A stretch of 64,000 nt of DNA from GCA-003244245 sp963712995 (GCA_963712995.1 CAVQKH010000040.1:1-64000), one strand, 5' to 3'. Numbered from the stretch's first letter, positions 24,795 to 34,568 are shown. The notes: a model not told the origin generated them from the sequence alone. Translations and numbers: made by a program.

Positions 24795-25931
24795 CGCAGC
24801 AGACCCTGCCGCAGACGGGCCAGCCGCACTTGCCATTCGGTGCCCCGCCCCGGACCGGCGTCGAGGGTCAGGGTGCCGCCAAGATCAGCCACCCGGCCCC
24901 GGATCGAGCGCGACACCCCCATCCGTCCGCCGCTTTCGGCGTCGGCGAGCCGGCGGGCATCGACACCCGGGCCGTTGTCCCGGATGGTGAGCACCACTTC
25001 CTCGCCGAGGTCCTCGATCAGGACCCATGCCCTGGCCTCGGGACCACCGTGCCGGGCGGTGTTGGCCAGTGCCTCCCGGGTGACGGCGACCAGCTCCTCG
25101 ACGGCGCTGACGGGCAGCGGCACGGTGGTCGCGGGCACCGAGATCTCCACCCGGGGGCCGGCCAGCAGCTGGATCGCACCGACCAGGTCTCGTTCACCGG
25201 CGGCGGTCGGCGGAGTGGCCAAGAACAGCGAGCGCAAGGCGATCTCCTGCTCACCGGCCAGCCGGGCCAGCTCGCCGGCCTCCCCGTCGAGCTGGCCACT
25301 GCGGGCCCGCACCCGGGCCAGCACCTGCACCACGCTGTCGTGGATGGACCGGGCCAGCCGCTCCCGCTCGGCCGTGGCCGCCTCGACGCGAGCCGCCCGG
25401 CGGAGTTGCCTCGGTGGCCCGGCGAGCTGCTGTCGCGGCCATGCCCAGCACGAGGCCCGTCCCGATCAGCAACAGCGCGTCACCGGCGAGGTCGGTGGTG
25501 AAGGCTCCGCGCAGCCAGATCGCCATCACGGAGACGACGACGCCGAACAACGCCCCGGCAACCGGCCGGCGTGCACGGCGGCGGCGACCACCGGCCCGCA
25601 CGCCCACACCGTGGGCAGCAACGGGGCGCGCTGGGTGACCTCGGTGAGCTGCTCGGGGGAGAGCACTACCACCGAGGCGCCCATCAGCATCAGGGTGACC
25701 AGCAGATCCACCACGATGACGTCCATCCGGCGGGTGCGGTCGTAGCTGTAGGCCAGGCAGGTCAGCACGGTCCACATCGAAGATCGCGGCGAGCGCCGCC
25801 CAGCCCAGATCCGGCCGGGCGAAGCCATCGTGATGCACGATGATCGCCGCGATCGCGAAGGCCGCCGTGATGATCCGGAAGACCACCACGCCGCGCCACA
25901 ACGGCGTGGTGATGTCGGTGGCGCCCGGCAT
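24791..25931 (-). pseudogene. MacS-type sensor histidine kinase with three frameshifts
   Basis: The parts of one sensor kinase alternate between frames. The order is an N-terminal membrane region (LWRGVVVFRIITAAFAIAAI); a shift near 25780; further membrane helices (MDVIVVDLLVTLMLMGASVV); a shift near 25565; FGVVVSVMAIWLRGAFTTDL; a third shift near 25400; then the dimerisation/ATPase part (SIHDSVVQVLARVRARSGQL, REALANTARHGGP, VVLTIRDNGPGVD, GGRMGVSRSIRGRVADLGG). The membrane domain resembles the DUF5931 sensor of MacS kinases. As written, no single protein contains both sensor and kinase. Confidence 0.82.
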
Positions 25932-25995
25932 GGCCGTGGATCATGCCAGGTGCTCTGGCGCTGGCGGGCAGGACGGGTAGTTGGGAGGCTTGGGC

Positions 25996-28244
25996 ATGTC
26001 CCGCAGGCGCTCGCCGTTGCCGGTCGAGGTGCTGTCGTTCCTGCTGGCGACTCTGCTCGGGGTGTCGATCGGCAATCTGACCAGTGTCACGGGTCCACTG
26101 CCGTGGGGCTTGGAGCTGCTGCGGCGACAGTCGCTGCCGCTGGCCGGCGGCACGGTGGTGCTGATGATCGGGGTGATGATCTGGCAGCGCCGAGCGGAGG
26201 AGAGCTCCACTCGTCCGCTGTGGGATTCGGATCGGTCACCGTTTCCCGGTTTGGAGGCGTTCACCGAGCGGGACTCGGCGGTGTTCTTCGGCCGTGACGC
26301 GGAGATCACCGAGCTGCTGGAGCGTTTGCATCCGGTGGTTCCCGGGCAGGCCAACCGGCTGATCGCGGTGGTCGGTCCCTCGGGTGCCGGGAAGTCGTCG
26401 CTGGTCCAGGCCGGTGTGGTGCCGCAGCTGCGGACGCGCCGGAGCAGCTGGATCGTGGTTCCCGCAGTGCTGCCCGGTGATCACCCACTGCGCAGCCTGG
26501 CTCGTAGTCTGGGAGCCGCGAGCTCCTCTTCCGGCGGCATGCCCGAGGTGCACTTCGCCGACGACGTGCGCAGCGCTGACCGTCGCCCGAACGCCCCGGT
26601 GCTGCTGATCGTCGATCAGGCTGAGGAGCTGATCACCCTCGCTGGCCCGGCCGAACGCGACGCCTTCCTTCGTTTACTGGCGCAGGCGCTGGATGCCGAC
26701 CCGCGGCTGTGGATCATCGTGATCATGCGTTCGGAGTTCCTGACCGCGTTCCTGGGCACCGCGCAGGCTCGGCTGTTCCGTGATCCGGTCGCGGTGGGGA
26801 CGCTGGGCCATCCGGCGCTGGTCGAGGTGATCGAGCAACCGGCCCGGCGGGCGGGACTGACCTTCGACCCGCCGACCCTGCCGCAGCGGATGGCGACCGA
26901 CGCGGGCGGCGGTGATGCGTTGCCGCTGCTGGCCTACGCCTTGCAGGAACTCTGCCTGACCGCCGGGCGGGGTGGGGTATTGACCGTCGCTGCCTACCAA
27001 CGCCTCGGCGGAGTCACTGGCGTGCTGACCCGCCAAGCCGACAAGGTCGCCGCCGAACTCGGCGGCGCGGACGGACTGGTGCTGGCAACCCTGCTGAAGT
27101 TCGTCACCATCGGCGAGAACGAACCCACCCGCCGCCGGGTGCCGCGCAGCGCGTTGACCGATGCCCAGTGGCGGGTCGCCGAGGCGTTCATCGCCGCCCG
27201 CTTGCTGACCAGCGCCGCAGACGGCGAGGACGTCATTCTCGAAGTGGCCCACGAGGCCCTGTTCCGCCACTGGGCGCCATTGCAGCAAGCCATCGAGGTC
27301 TTCGCCGACCAACTCCGCTGGAGCGCTGGGCCCGAGATTGGGACAACTCCGGCCGTCAAGACGCCTACCTCCTCCGCGACGAACGCCTCAAAACCGCCCA
27401 ACACAGGGCAGCTTCAGACGATGAAATCGTCGACGACCTCCCCCTGGTAACGGAGTTCCTGACCTACTCAAACCAAGCTGACCACGCCACTATGGAACGC
27501 CTATCCGAGACCATCGCCCGGCAAGCTTTGACCACCGTTGACAGTGATCCCGACTACAGCCTGATGCTCGCACTCGCCGCCTACGAAGAATGCGGCCCTA
27601 CAGCGCTCGCTCTCCGGGCCTTGGCCACCGCACTAGTCGCCTCCCATGTACGTGCCGTCCTCCGTGGTCACGACGATTTGGTTCACGGAGTTGCTTGGTC
27701 ACCAGACGGTCGGCGGCTAGCCAGCGCATCGAGCGACCGGACCGTCCGGATCTGGGACTCCCACAACGGCAGCGAACTCGCCGTGCTGCACGGCCACGAC
27801 GATTGGGTTCGGTGGGTGGCCTGGGCACCAGACAGTCAGCTGTTGGCCACCGCATCGCGCGACCGGACGGCCCGAATCTGGGACACCGAAACTGGCAGTG
27901 AGCTTGCCGTGCTGCACAGTGACGAACATTGGGTCCGGGGGGTGGCGTGGTCACCGGATGGACGGCAGTTGGCTACCGGATCGGAGGACCGCACCGTTCG
28001 GATCTGGGATACCGAAGCAGGTGCCGAGATCATCGTCGTCGGCGCCCACAGCAAGGCGGTCGACAGCGTGTCATGGTCTCCGGACGGCAGAAGAATCGCC
28101 TCTGCTTCACCCGACGGGACTGCCCGGGTGTGGGATGCGACGGTCAGCGTCGAGGACCTGGTAGCTGACGCGCACCGCCGCGTGTCGCGGGAGCTGACCG
28201 CCGAGGAACGGCGCAACCTGATGCTTCCTCCGATCGGCGATTGA
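25996..28244 (+). pseudogene. nSTAND-type NTPase with WD40 repeats, frameshifted between domains
   Basis: Frame 1 (25996-27450) encodes two N-terminal membrane helices (residues about 10-30 and 46-63), then FPGLEAFTERDSAVFFGRDA, a Walker A VVGPSGAGKSS (Lys133), a Walker B LLIVDQAEEL (Asp207) and the helical C-terminal part of the novel-STAND ATPase. Near 27325 the frame changes. In frame 2 the family sequence LERWARDWDNSGRQDAYLLR continues, followed by four WD40 units (for example LRGHDDLVHGVAWSPDGRRL and SDRTVRIWD) to 28244. STAND-WD40 proteins are signalling switches, often in defence or cell-death settings. Four blades are fewer than the seven of a closed propeller. An ATPase with a scrambled tail might still be made. 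Confidence 0.82.
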
Positions 28245-28365
28245 TCAAATAGACTATGGGCCCTCGAACGTCGGGGCAGCTGATCCGACCACACCGTGCG
28301 TACCGGCCCGACGCAGAGGACACGGCAGCACGACGCACCGGAAAGCTGGGAGAGTTATGAGGTGT

Positions 28366-28790
28366 GTCCAGGTCGTTGCCGCTGGCCGGCGTCATCGCGG
28401 TCCTGATCATCGGAGTGATGGCCTGGCAGTATCGCGCCGAGCAACGTTCGGCATTGCCGACTCGTCCGGTCTGGGATTCAGATCGATCGTCGCTGCTGCA
28501 GGCCGGCGTGGTGCCACAACTGCGGCGCCGCCGGAGAGGCTGAGTCTTCGTAGCACCGGTAGCGCCCGGGGATCATCCACTCCGCAGCCTCGCCTGAAGC
28601 CCCGCGGCCACGCGCTCCGGACCCACCAGGACGTGCCAGATCTCCACTTCGCCGACAAGCTTCGCAATGATCACCACCACCCGAGCGCCCTGATGCTGGT
28701 GATCGTCGACCAAGCTGAGGAGCTGAGCACCCTCACCGGACCAGCCGAACGCGATCGCCACGCTCGACCGAGACTTCGCCCGGCTCCCGT
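28366..28790 (+). pseudogene. Remnant 2 of the nSTAND ATPase gene
   Basis: Fragments in more than one frame match the intact gene's start: SLPLAGVIAVLIIGVMAWQY with RAEQRSALPTRPVWDSDRS, a deletion that joins directly to LLQAGVVPQLRRRRRG, then GDHPLRSLA and IVDQAEELSTLTGPAERD. The deletion removes the Walker A loop. It lies 0.1 kb after the main copy. Confidence 0.75.
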
Positions 28791-28870
28791 GGGTGTCACA
28801 CACGCTGCTGACCCGGCCGCGAGGACCGTACCGACCAAAGCCGGATAATCCCAATTTTTAGTCGAGTCAT

Positions 28871-28906
28871 TTGACTTGCCTTTGTCAAGCGCTTAGACTT
28901 ATAGTC
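28871..28906 (+). promoter_or_regulatory. Probable leaderless promoter of hicAB copy 2
   Basis: The same boxes as in copy 1 occur: TTGACT at 28871-28876 and TAGACT at 28894-28899, 17 bp apart, with GTG 28907 seven nt further. Spacer bases differ from copy 1, but the CTTG...CAAG dyad is kept. Confidence 0.7.
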
Positions 28907-29125
28907 GTGAAGCCGATGACCACCAGGGACCTCCGCAGGCTGCTGCGCGCGAAGGGTTGTGTGGAGGGCGGCGGCAAGGGCTCGCACGAGAAGTGGACCG
29001 CGCCCGGTGGGCGCAGCACCACCCTCAAATCGGGGGCGAAGGAGCAGGCTCCGGGCACGTTGCGGGCCATCCAGCAGCAACTTGCGCCAGAGTTCGGTCC
29101 GAGCTGGATCGAGGAGAACCAGTGA
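28907..29125 (+). CDS. hicA: HicA-type mRNA interferase toxin (copy 2)
   Basis: This 72-aa protein starts VKPMTTRDLRRLLRAKGC and has the catalytic His in GGKGSHEKW, nearly identical to the protein at 23150-23368. The similarity extends through the promoter, the coding region and the following antitoxin gene, so the whole module was duplicated recently. Antitoxin cross-talk between copies is very likely given the few differences. Confidence 0.88.
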   Translation: MKPMTTRDLRRLLRAKGCVEGGGKGSHEKWTAPGGRSTTLKSGAKEQAPGTLRAIQQQLAPEFGPSWIEENQ

Positions 29126-29499
29126 ACTACCAGGTCAACGCCGAATGGGACGATAGTGGATGGTGGGTCGTCACCGTCCCTGAAGTGCCCGGCGCAATCA
29201 CTCAGACTCGACGCCTCGACCAGGTCCCCGTCGACGCCGCCGAGGTCATCGAAATCCAGACCGGACATCCCGTGGACCCCGCCAGTCTCACCATCAACGC
29301 GTCCTTGCCCGGCGAGGCTGGCGATGTCGCCGCCGAGGCTCGCTCCCTACGGGAGCAAGCACACCGCCTCACCGAGCAGGCCGGTGAGCGCACCCGCAAG
29401 GCCGTTGCACTGCTCAGCCAGAAAGGCTTCACCGTGCGCGACATCGGCACTCTGACCGGCATCACCTACCAGCGCGCTCAGCAGCTCAGAAAGGGCTGA
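29122..29499 (+). CDS. hicB: HicB-type antitoxin (copy 2)
   Basis: This 125-aa protein, from GTG 29122, overlaps the toxin stop by 4 nt. It differs from copy 1 at about four positions (Glu for Gly in VTVPEVPGA, Val for Thr in QVPVDAAE, Arg for His in AHRLTEQ, Thr for Val in DIGTLTG). The changes lie in both the toxin-binding fold and the putative DNA-binding tail. The start codon is GTG, against ATG in copy 1. Confidence 0.85.
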   Translation: MNYQVNAEWDDSGWWVVTVPEVPGAITQTRRLDQVPVDAAEVIEIQTGHPVDPASLTINASLPGEAGDVAAEARSLREQAHRLTEQAGERTRKAVALLSQKGFTVRDIGTLTGITYQRAQQLRKG

Positions 29500-30344
29500 A
29501 CGCCAACCACCAACTTCGCGGAGTTCGCTAGCTGGACGCGCTGGGGAGCTCGGAAGCTGGGTGATGGCCTGGCAGCACCGGGCCGAGCAACGTTTGGTGT
29601 TGCCGGCATCACAGCCCGCCCGACGAGCGGGACAGACCTTCGACCCGCCGACGCTGCCGCAGCGGATGGCCAGATACGAGTGAGCTCAGCGGTAGGGTCT
29701 CCGCTTTCTCCACAACCTACAAACCGTGGCGGAGCGGGATGTCGAAGAGCAGGCTGGGTTTGCTGGCCCTGCTGGCAGCGGTGATCGCCGTGACGGTGGC
29801 GGTCGGATCGGGAGCTTTGTCGGGTGCGCGGGATCTGCCGCGCGCCGACGGTCCGATCATGGATCCGATTCCGGCGAAACCGATGGTGTCCGGTCTCGCG
29901 CTGACCCTCCAGGAGTTCGTCACGATGCCGCGATCGGTCCCGCCGCCGAATCGGGCGCTGCCGGGTCCGGGGGACGTGCAGGCCCGCTGGTGCGGGGTAG
30001 TCGGCGATCGGGGCGTCGGGATGCCTTGGGTGCACCAGCGCTAGTAAGGCTCGCAGCGCCTGCTGTGGCGGACCCTCGTAAGCCCACACCACGACCGCGG
30101 GGGCGAAGATGTCCGCCGTGCCCCGTTTCGGCGCTCTGGCTGTGATGATCCGGTCAAAGTCGCGGATGGTGACCAGATCGACGTAGTCCTCCCACTCGTA
30201 GCAGGCGACCAGCGCGTTCGGTGCCGTTTTCGGGCCGCAGCAGTAGACCGTGAACCCGTCGGCGACCACGTCGACGAGCATCTCCTCCACCACTGCGGGC
30301 AGACCCACCGCATCGGGGTGAGCGGCTGAGCCGAACCGTCTCAT
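29478..30344 (-). CDS. Conserved-looking hypothetical protein, C-terminal half probably foreign
   Basis: The first 115 codons (30344 down to about 30000) look real: EEMLVDVVADGFTVYCCGPK, then ALVACYEWEDYVDLVTIRDF, FAPAVVVWAYEGPPQQALRA and LVHPRHPDAP. This resembles small hypothetical proteins of Pseudonocardiaceae, function unknown. The rest of the frame runs antisense through the truncated secreted-protein gene and is Arg/His-rich without pattern, so the true end was probably lost in a rearrangement near 29970. Confidence 0.45.
   Translation of the reverse strand: MRRFGSAAHPDAVGLPAVVEEMLVDVVADGFTVYCCGPKTAPNALVACYEWEDYVDLVTIRDFDRIITARAPKRGTADIFAPAVVVWAYEGPPQQALRALLALVHPRHPDAPIADYPAPAGLHVPRTRQRPIRRRDRSRHRDELLEGQRETGHHRFRRNRIHDRTVGARQIPRTRQSSRSDRHRHGDHRCQQGQQTQPALRHPAPPRFVGCGESGDPTAELTRIWPSAAAASAGRRSVPLVGRAVMPATPNVARPGAARPSPSFRAPQRVQLANSAKLVVGVQPFLSC
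29561..29683 (+). pseudogene. Remnant 3 of the nSTAND ATPase gene
   Basis: A 40-codon frame reads VMAWQHRAEQRLVLPASQ, then PARRAGQTFDPPTLPQRMA and a stop. The two halves correspond to about residues 60-70 and 290-305 of the main ATPase, joined by a deletion of more than 200 codons. It follows hicAB copy 2 directly. Confidence 0.75.
29739..30044 (+). CDS. Truncated secreted protein (N-terminal fragment)
   Basis: The first 50 residues are convincing: a Sec-type signal (MSKSRLGLLALLAAVIAVTV, then AVGSGALSG) and a mature start DLPRADGPIMDPIPAKPMVS followed by GLALTLQEFVTMPRS. After about residue 75 the frame turns into the antisense of the neighbouring - strand gene, so the original 3' end is lost. 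The fragment may come from an exported enzyme, but nothing diagnostic remains. Confidence 0.4.
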   Translation: MSKSRLGLLALLAAVIAVTVAVGSGALSGARDLPRADGPIMDPIPAKPMVSGLALTLQEFVTMPRSVPPPNRALPGPGDVQARWCGVVGDRGVGMPWVHQR

Positions 30345-30771
30345 CGGCTCTCACCTGCCACGCTGCCGGTCACCGGCGGGCGGCGCAACAGGGGATGCAG
30401 GTGCGTGCCAGGGGAGCGAACGGGCAGACGGGCAGGCCGTGGCTGATGCGCGAGGCGTGCGGCAACGGGGATGGGGTGCGGGGCACGTCGTGCGTCGCCT
30501 TCGCTGGTCATGTCAGCTCCCTGCGAGTCCGGCTGCCGTTGACAAGCGGTCAACGGTCCTGGCAAGGAAGCAAACGCCTGGTCAGGACGTCGGGGAATGC
30601 CCGACCACGCTAGATCATCTTGTTTCTGTGCTGGGCAGGCGCAGCTCAGAGTGGGGTGCTCCAGTGCCTGGGTACTAGGCAGTTTCGTTCTGGTGGTGTG
30701 GTCCGTGCCGTGGTAGAGACACGATGCGCAGTGATCAGCGCTGGCGCCGGGGCAACAAGGGGGATGGGCGA
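30345..30771. other. Gap without a convincing gene
   Basis: About 430 bp between the hypothetical gene start on the left and the XRE/zinc-ribbon gene on the right. It must hold two divergent promoters. The short frames here show no protein-like pattern. A ribosome binding site AAGGGGGA precedes GTG 30772. Confidence 0.45.
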
Positions 30772-32241
30772 GTGACGACGATGGGGCCGGGGTGCTGTGC
30801 CCGCTGCGGGGCGATGCTGCGCCGTCGCAGTGGCCAGCGGGGGCAGGCGTGGTGCGATCCGTGCCGGCGGGCTGGGCCGGATCCACGCCGGGACCTGCCC
30901 CCGGGCTTCTATTTCCAGGACCCGGTCGCTGCTGCGCTGGGCGACTACGACTTCCGGACCGTGTTCCGCCGGATCCGGATGGCCACCAGCTGGCCTCAGC
31001 AGACCCTGGCTGAGGTGGTCGGACTGGAGCAGAGCCGCATCTCGGCCATCGAGCGCGGGGTGCGCCCGTTGCGGGATGTGGGTCTGGTCGCCCAGGTCGC
31101 CCCCCGATTGGGGATCCCCGCGATTCTGCTCGGTTTCGGAGCTACCGTAGGCGCTGCGGGGGCGGATGGCCGGAAGTTGGTGAGTTGGGTGGATCGCAGA
31201 GATTTCGTGGAACACGTCGCGGCGCTGGCCCTGAGCGCCACCGCCGCAGCCGGGCTGGACATCGACCGGCTCATCGCGCTGTTGCCCCACGCCGATCCCA
31301 CCGGCACCCGTCACATCGGCGCCGCCGATGTCGAGGCCATCGAGCGGGCCACCGCCGCGTTCGTCCGCCAGGACTACGCCACCGGCAGCGCCCTGGGCCG
31401 CGACGCCGCCGTGGCCCACCTGCACGCCACCCTGCCCCTGCTGGGTGCCCAGGCCAGCCCCGAGGTGCGATCTCGGCTGCACCTGGCCACCGCAAGTTTG
31501 GCGACCACAGCGGGGTGGATGAACTTCGAGTGCACGCAGCACGACGCCGCCCGGCGGCTGTGGCTGATCGGGCTCGATGTCACCCGCGCCGCCGAGCACC
31601 CCCTGGGCAACGACCTCACTGTCTTCCTGCTCCACGATTTGGCGCTGCAAGCCGTGCACCTGGGCCGCCCCAAGGAGGCGCTGCGCCTGGTCCACCTCGG
31701 CCACGCTGCCGCAGCCGGATCGCATCCGGTGTCTCCCTCCACCGCCTGCACGCTGATGAACGTCCAAGCCCTGGCCCACGCCGCTCAGAACGACGCACGA
31801 ACCTGCGACCAGGCGCTGGGCCAGGGCACTGAGCACTTCAACAGCATCAACCTGGCAACCACTCCGGCGTGGGTCCACCTCGATGACACCCGCCTTACCT
31901 CCCTGCAAGGTGACGCCCACTATGAGTTGGCCCTGGCCAGCCGTGACCCGTACGCCGCCGAACGGGCGGTGCCGCTGTTGCGCGATGCGGTGGAACACTT
32001 CGGGCCCGACTATGCCCGCCTCCGAGCAAGCTCGCTCACGAAACTCGCTGTATCCCACGCGATCGCCGGGGACACCGACACCGCGGTCAGTGTCGGTCAC
32101 CAAGCCATCGAGGCGGTCACCGCGCTGCATTCTCCCCGCGCCTACGACCGGCTCCGGGTGCTCAACACCGCGCTGGAACCCCTGCACACCAGCGCCGGTA
32201 TCGCCGAACTCCGCGACCGCCTGACCAGCACCGCCGCATAG
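30772..32241 (+). CDS. XRE-family regulator with N-terminal zinc ribbon and TPR-like domain
   Basis: This 489-aa protein starts VTTMGPGCCARCGAMLRRRS and then WCDPCRR: two CxxC pairs that form a zinc ribbon. A helix-turn-helix follows (FRTVFRRIRMATSWPQQTLA, VVGLEQSRISAIERG), then a long all-helical region typical of TPR-containing actinobacterial XRE regulators (for example FIEHVAALALSATAAAGLDI and RLHLATASLATTAGWMNFE). The helical part often senses a small ligand or peptide. The frame is intact, unlike the other XRE genes in this window. The start is supported by AAGGGGGA about 8 nt upstream. Confidence 0.82.
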   Translation: MTTMGPGCCARCGAMLRRRSGQRGQAWCDPCRRAGPDPRRDLPPGFYFQDPVAAALGDYDFRTVFRRIRMATSWPQQTLAEVVGLEQSRISAIERGVRPLRDVGLVAQVAPRLGIPAILLGFGATVGAAGADGRKLVSWVDRRDFVEHVAALALSATAAAGLDIDRLIALLPHADPTGTRHIGAADVEAIERATAAFVRQDYATGSALGRDAAVAHLHATLPLLGAQASPEVRSRLHLATASLATTAGWMNFECTQHDAARRLWLIGLDVTRAAEHPLGNDLTVFLLHDLALQAVHLGRPKEALRLVHLGHAAAAGSHPVSPSTACTLMNVQALAHAAQNDARTCDQALGQGTEHFNSINLATTPAWVHLDDTRLTSLQGDAHYELALASRDPYAAERAVPLLRDAVEHFGPDYARLRASSLTKLAVSHAIAGDTDTAVSVGHQAIEAVTALHSPRAYDRLRVLNTALEPLHTSAGIAELRDRLTSTAA

Positions 32242-32251
32242 GCAGGGCACG

Positions 32252-32570
32252 GTGGCGGCGCGGGTCGCTGCGCACGGGATCATGACGCCGATGGCAAGCG
32301 GTTATCGGGAACAACCTGCTCCGGCCGCGTTGGCCGGGGTGGTGGCCTGCCTGTGGCGCCATCAGGTGGGCACGGCCCGGGAGCAGCGGGTGCTTCCCGA
32401 TGGGTGCATGGACCTGATCTGGATGAACGGCTCGGTCTACGTCGCAGGCCCGGACACCAGCGCTCGCGGCCACGGCCGCTCGCGCAGGCTATGCCGACCA
32501 GGCGCACCTGGCCCGCGAGGTGCGAGCGCTGGCCGGGATGCCATTGAATCAGCTGGTCAGCGGGGCGAAC
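32252..32570 (+). pseudogene. AraC-family regulator with internal deletion
   Basis: The N-terminal domain is recognisable (ASGYREQPAPAALAGVVACL, EQRVLPDGCMDLIWMNGSVY, VAGPDTSA), as in DUF6597-type AraC proteins. Only about 10 codons later, in another frame, comes the second half of an AraC helix-turn-helix (AARAGYADQAHLAREVRALA, GMPLNQLV). The sequence between, normally about 130 residues, is missing. The 3' end overlaps the convergent VOC gene. Confidence 0.75.
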
Positions 32571-32950
32571 AGGTCGACGCTCACGCCGTCCGGGTCGTGC
32601 ACCACGGCGTAACGCTGACCCCAGAAGGCGTCCCAGGGCGGGTGCTCACCGTGATAGCCGGCGGCGGTCAGCTCGGCGTAGGCGGCGTCCACCGCGGCCG
32701 GATCGGGCAACCGGAACGCCAGGCTGGTGCGGCCGTTGCCATCACCCGCCTTCCAACCCGGGGCGAAGGACCGGATGGTGTCCTCAGTGTCCCACGCCAG
32801 TCGCAGACCGCCCGGCACAGCGAGCTCCACATGCGGCGCGCTGTCGGCGTCGGCCGGGATGTCCAGACCCAACCGCCGGTAGAACGCCAACGCGGCGGCC
32901 ATATCGGCCACCACCAGTCCGATCATGTCAAGTCGCGCGTCAATGCCCAT
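32549..32950 (-). CDS. VOC (glyoxalase/bleomycin resistance) family protein
   Basis: This 133-aa protein of the vicinal oxygen chelate fold has two beta-alpha-beta-beta-beta units: LDMIGLVVADMAAALAFYRR with LGLDIPADADSAPHVELAVP, and SLAFRLPDPAAVDAAYAELT with VVHDPDGVSVDLFAPL. Metal-ligand positions are H (PHVELAV) and the terminal D-L-F. It may bind a small substrate or antibiotic; the actual role is open. The start is the ATG at 32950 (MGIDARLDM). Confidence 0.85.
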   Translation of the reverse strand: MGIDARLDMIGLVVADMAAALAFYRRLGLDIPADADSAPHVELAVPGGLRLAWDTEDTIRSFAPGWKAGDGNGRTSLAFRLPDPAAVDAAYAELTAAGYHGEHPPWDAFWGQRYAVVHDPDGVSVDLFAPLTS

Positions 32951-32972
32951 GACCTGTGACCCTACGACCGCA

Positions 32973-33566
32973 TCACGGCCCTGGTCTTGAACGGATCGGA
33001 CGCGACAGCGCAGCGGCGGCCCGCTCGAAGCGGGCGAACTCGGCCACCATCGCCGGCAACGACCAGTGCGCGTTGAGCCCACTCGGGTTGGGCAGCGCCC
33101 ACACCAGCACGTCATCCCGATATGTCTCCATGTCGGGGGACTGGTTGCCGATGGTGGCGCGCGGAGCGGCGAAGGCAACGCGATAGGCGGTGATGCCCAC
33201 GACGCCCAGGGCAACCGGACGCAACGATCGCACCAGTTCCCGGAGGCGCTCACCGCCAGCCACCAGCTCGGCGGCGCTGAGCTCGGCGGCCCGAGCGGTA
33301 GCCCGGGGCACGATGTTGGTGATGCCCAGCCCAATGGCGGGCAGCAGATGCTGCTCGTCAGGCTGCAGCCGACGTGGGGTGAAGCCGGCACCGTGCAGGG
33401 CCGGCCAGAAGCGGTTGCCCGGCCGGGCGAAGTGGTGACCGGTGGCGGCGGAGACCAGTCCTGGGTTGATCCCGCAGAACAGCACTCGCAGCGGTGGGTC
33501 TCCCGGCCCGGGCAGCACATCAGGAATCGTGCGCTCCCGCGCTGCGGCACGGTTGACAGAAACCAC
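32973..33566 (-). CDS. mug: Mismatch-specific uracil/thymine DNA glycosylase
   Basis: This 197-aa protein removes uracil or thymine from G:U and G:T mismatches at the start of base excision repair. The Mug signature GINPG is present (LFCGINPGLVSAATGHHFA), with GNRFWPAL and the second motif NPSGLNAHW. The N-terminal extension is short. It is 22 bp upstream of the VOC gene on the same strand. Confidence 0.92.
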   Translation of the reverse strand: MVSVNRAAARERTIPDVLPGPGDPPLRVLFCGINPGLVSAATGHHFARPGNRFWPALHGAGFTPRRLQPDEQHLLPAIGLGITNIVPRATARAAELSAAELVAGGERLRELVRSLRPVALGVVGITAYRVAFAAPRATIGNQSPDMETYRDDVLVWALPNPSGLNAHWSLPAMVAEFARFERAAAALSRPIRSRPGP

Positions 33567-33661
33567 CCAACAAGCCTATTCATCCGGTGCACCGGTACAC
33601 AGGTGGCATCGTTAGGCTTTGCGGCGCCCAGTTCAGCCCTCTCCGCTAGTGAGGCTCCCCG

Positions 33662-34504
33662 ATGTCCGGTTACGACGCCCGATTGCCGGACGAGGTCGTG
33701 CCGACGTTCATCGACCCGACCAAGGCCAGCATCGCCCGGGTCTACGACGCAGCCCTGGGCGGTCAGGACAACTACGAGATCGACCGCGAGGTGTTGCGGC
33801 AGGTCCAGCGGGTCGCGCCGGAGATAGCCCAGACCGCGGTGGACAACCGGAGGTTCCTCATCCGGGTGACCCGCTTCCTCGCCGGCCAGGCCGGCATCAC
33901 CCAGTTCCTCGATTGCGGATCAGGACTGCCCACGGCGGAGAACACCCACCAGGTCGCCCAACGGATCCGGCCCGAGGCGCGTGTCGTCTACGTCGACCAC
34001 GACCCGGTCGTGCTCGCCCACGGTCGAGCCCTGCTCCACGAGGACGATCAGACCCACTTCTGTTCGGCCGACATCGTCCAGCCGGGCCAACTCCTCAACG
34101 ACGAGGCCATCCGCACCCACCTCGACTTCTCCCGGCCGATCGCGCTGTTCCAGCTCGGGACCTTGCATCACTACAACGGTGCGCGCAGCCCAGCCAGCAT
34201 CATGGCCGAGTACATCGACATCCTGCCCGCCGGCTCCTACGTGGCGATCAGCCATTTCGCCGACCCCGAGGCCGGCCCCGAGAGCGAACTCACCCGCAGG
34301 ATCCAGAAGGTCCTGTTGCACAGCACCTTGAGCGGCGGGCTGTGGTTTCGCCGCCGTGCCGAGATCGAGGAGATGCTCCCGGGCCTGGAACTGATCGAAC
34401 CGGGCTTGGTCCCCTGCCCCCACTGGCGACCCGACAACCCGCCGACCACGCCGCTGGACCTGGTGCAGAACTGCCTGATCGGAGCTGTCGGGCGCAAACC
34501 CTGA
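33662..34504 (+). CDS. DUF574 family SAM-dependent methyltransferase (second copy)
   Basis: This 280-aa class I methyltransferase has the family opening ASIARVYDAALGGQDNYEID, the SAM loop FLDCGSGLPTAENTHQVAQR and VDHDPVVLAHGRALL. It shares order and spacing with 11944-12765 but is clearly diverged. Substrate unknown. It converges on the AI-2E family transporter gene, 64 bp between stops. Confidence 0.85.
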   Translation: MSGYDARLPDEVVPTFIDPTKASIARVYDAALGGQDNYEIDREVLRQVQRVAPEIAQTAVDNRRFLIRVTRFLAGQAGITQFLDCGSGLPTAENTHQVAQRIRPEARVVYVDHDPVVLAHGRALLHEDDQTHFCSADIVQPGQLLNDEAIRTHLDFSRPIALFQLGTLHHYNGARSPASIMAEYIDILPAGSYVAISHFADPEAGPESELTRRIQKVLLHSTLSGGLWFRRRAEIEEMLPGLELIEPGLVPCPHWRPDNPPTTPLDLVQNCLIGAVGRKP

Positions 34505-34568
34505 CCGATGCGCAGTCCTCACAGCAGCGTCGCGTGGTCGTTTCAGGGATGACCTCGGCGGGCTTCGG

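Noticed and set aside
30646..32283. Long - strand frame opposite the zinc-ribbon XRE gene
   Set aside because: No recognisable domain, Gly/Gln/Val-rich, and the + strand gene has an obvious HTH and a ribosome binding site.
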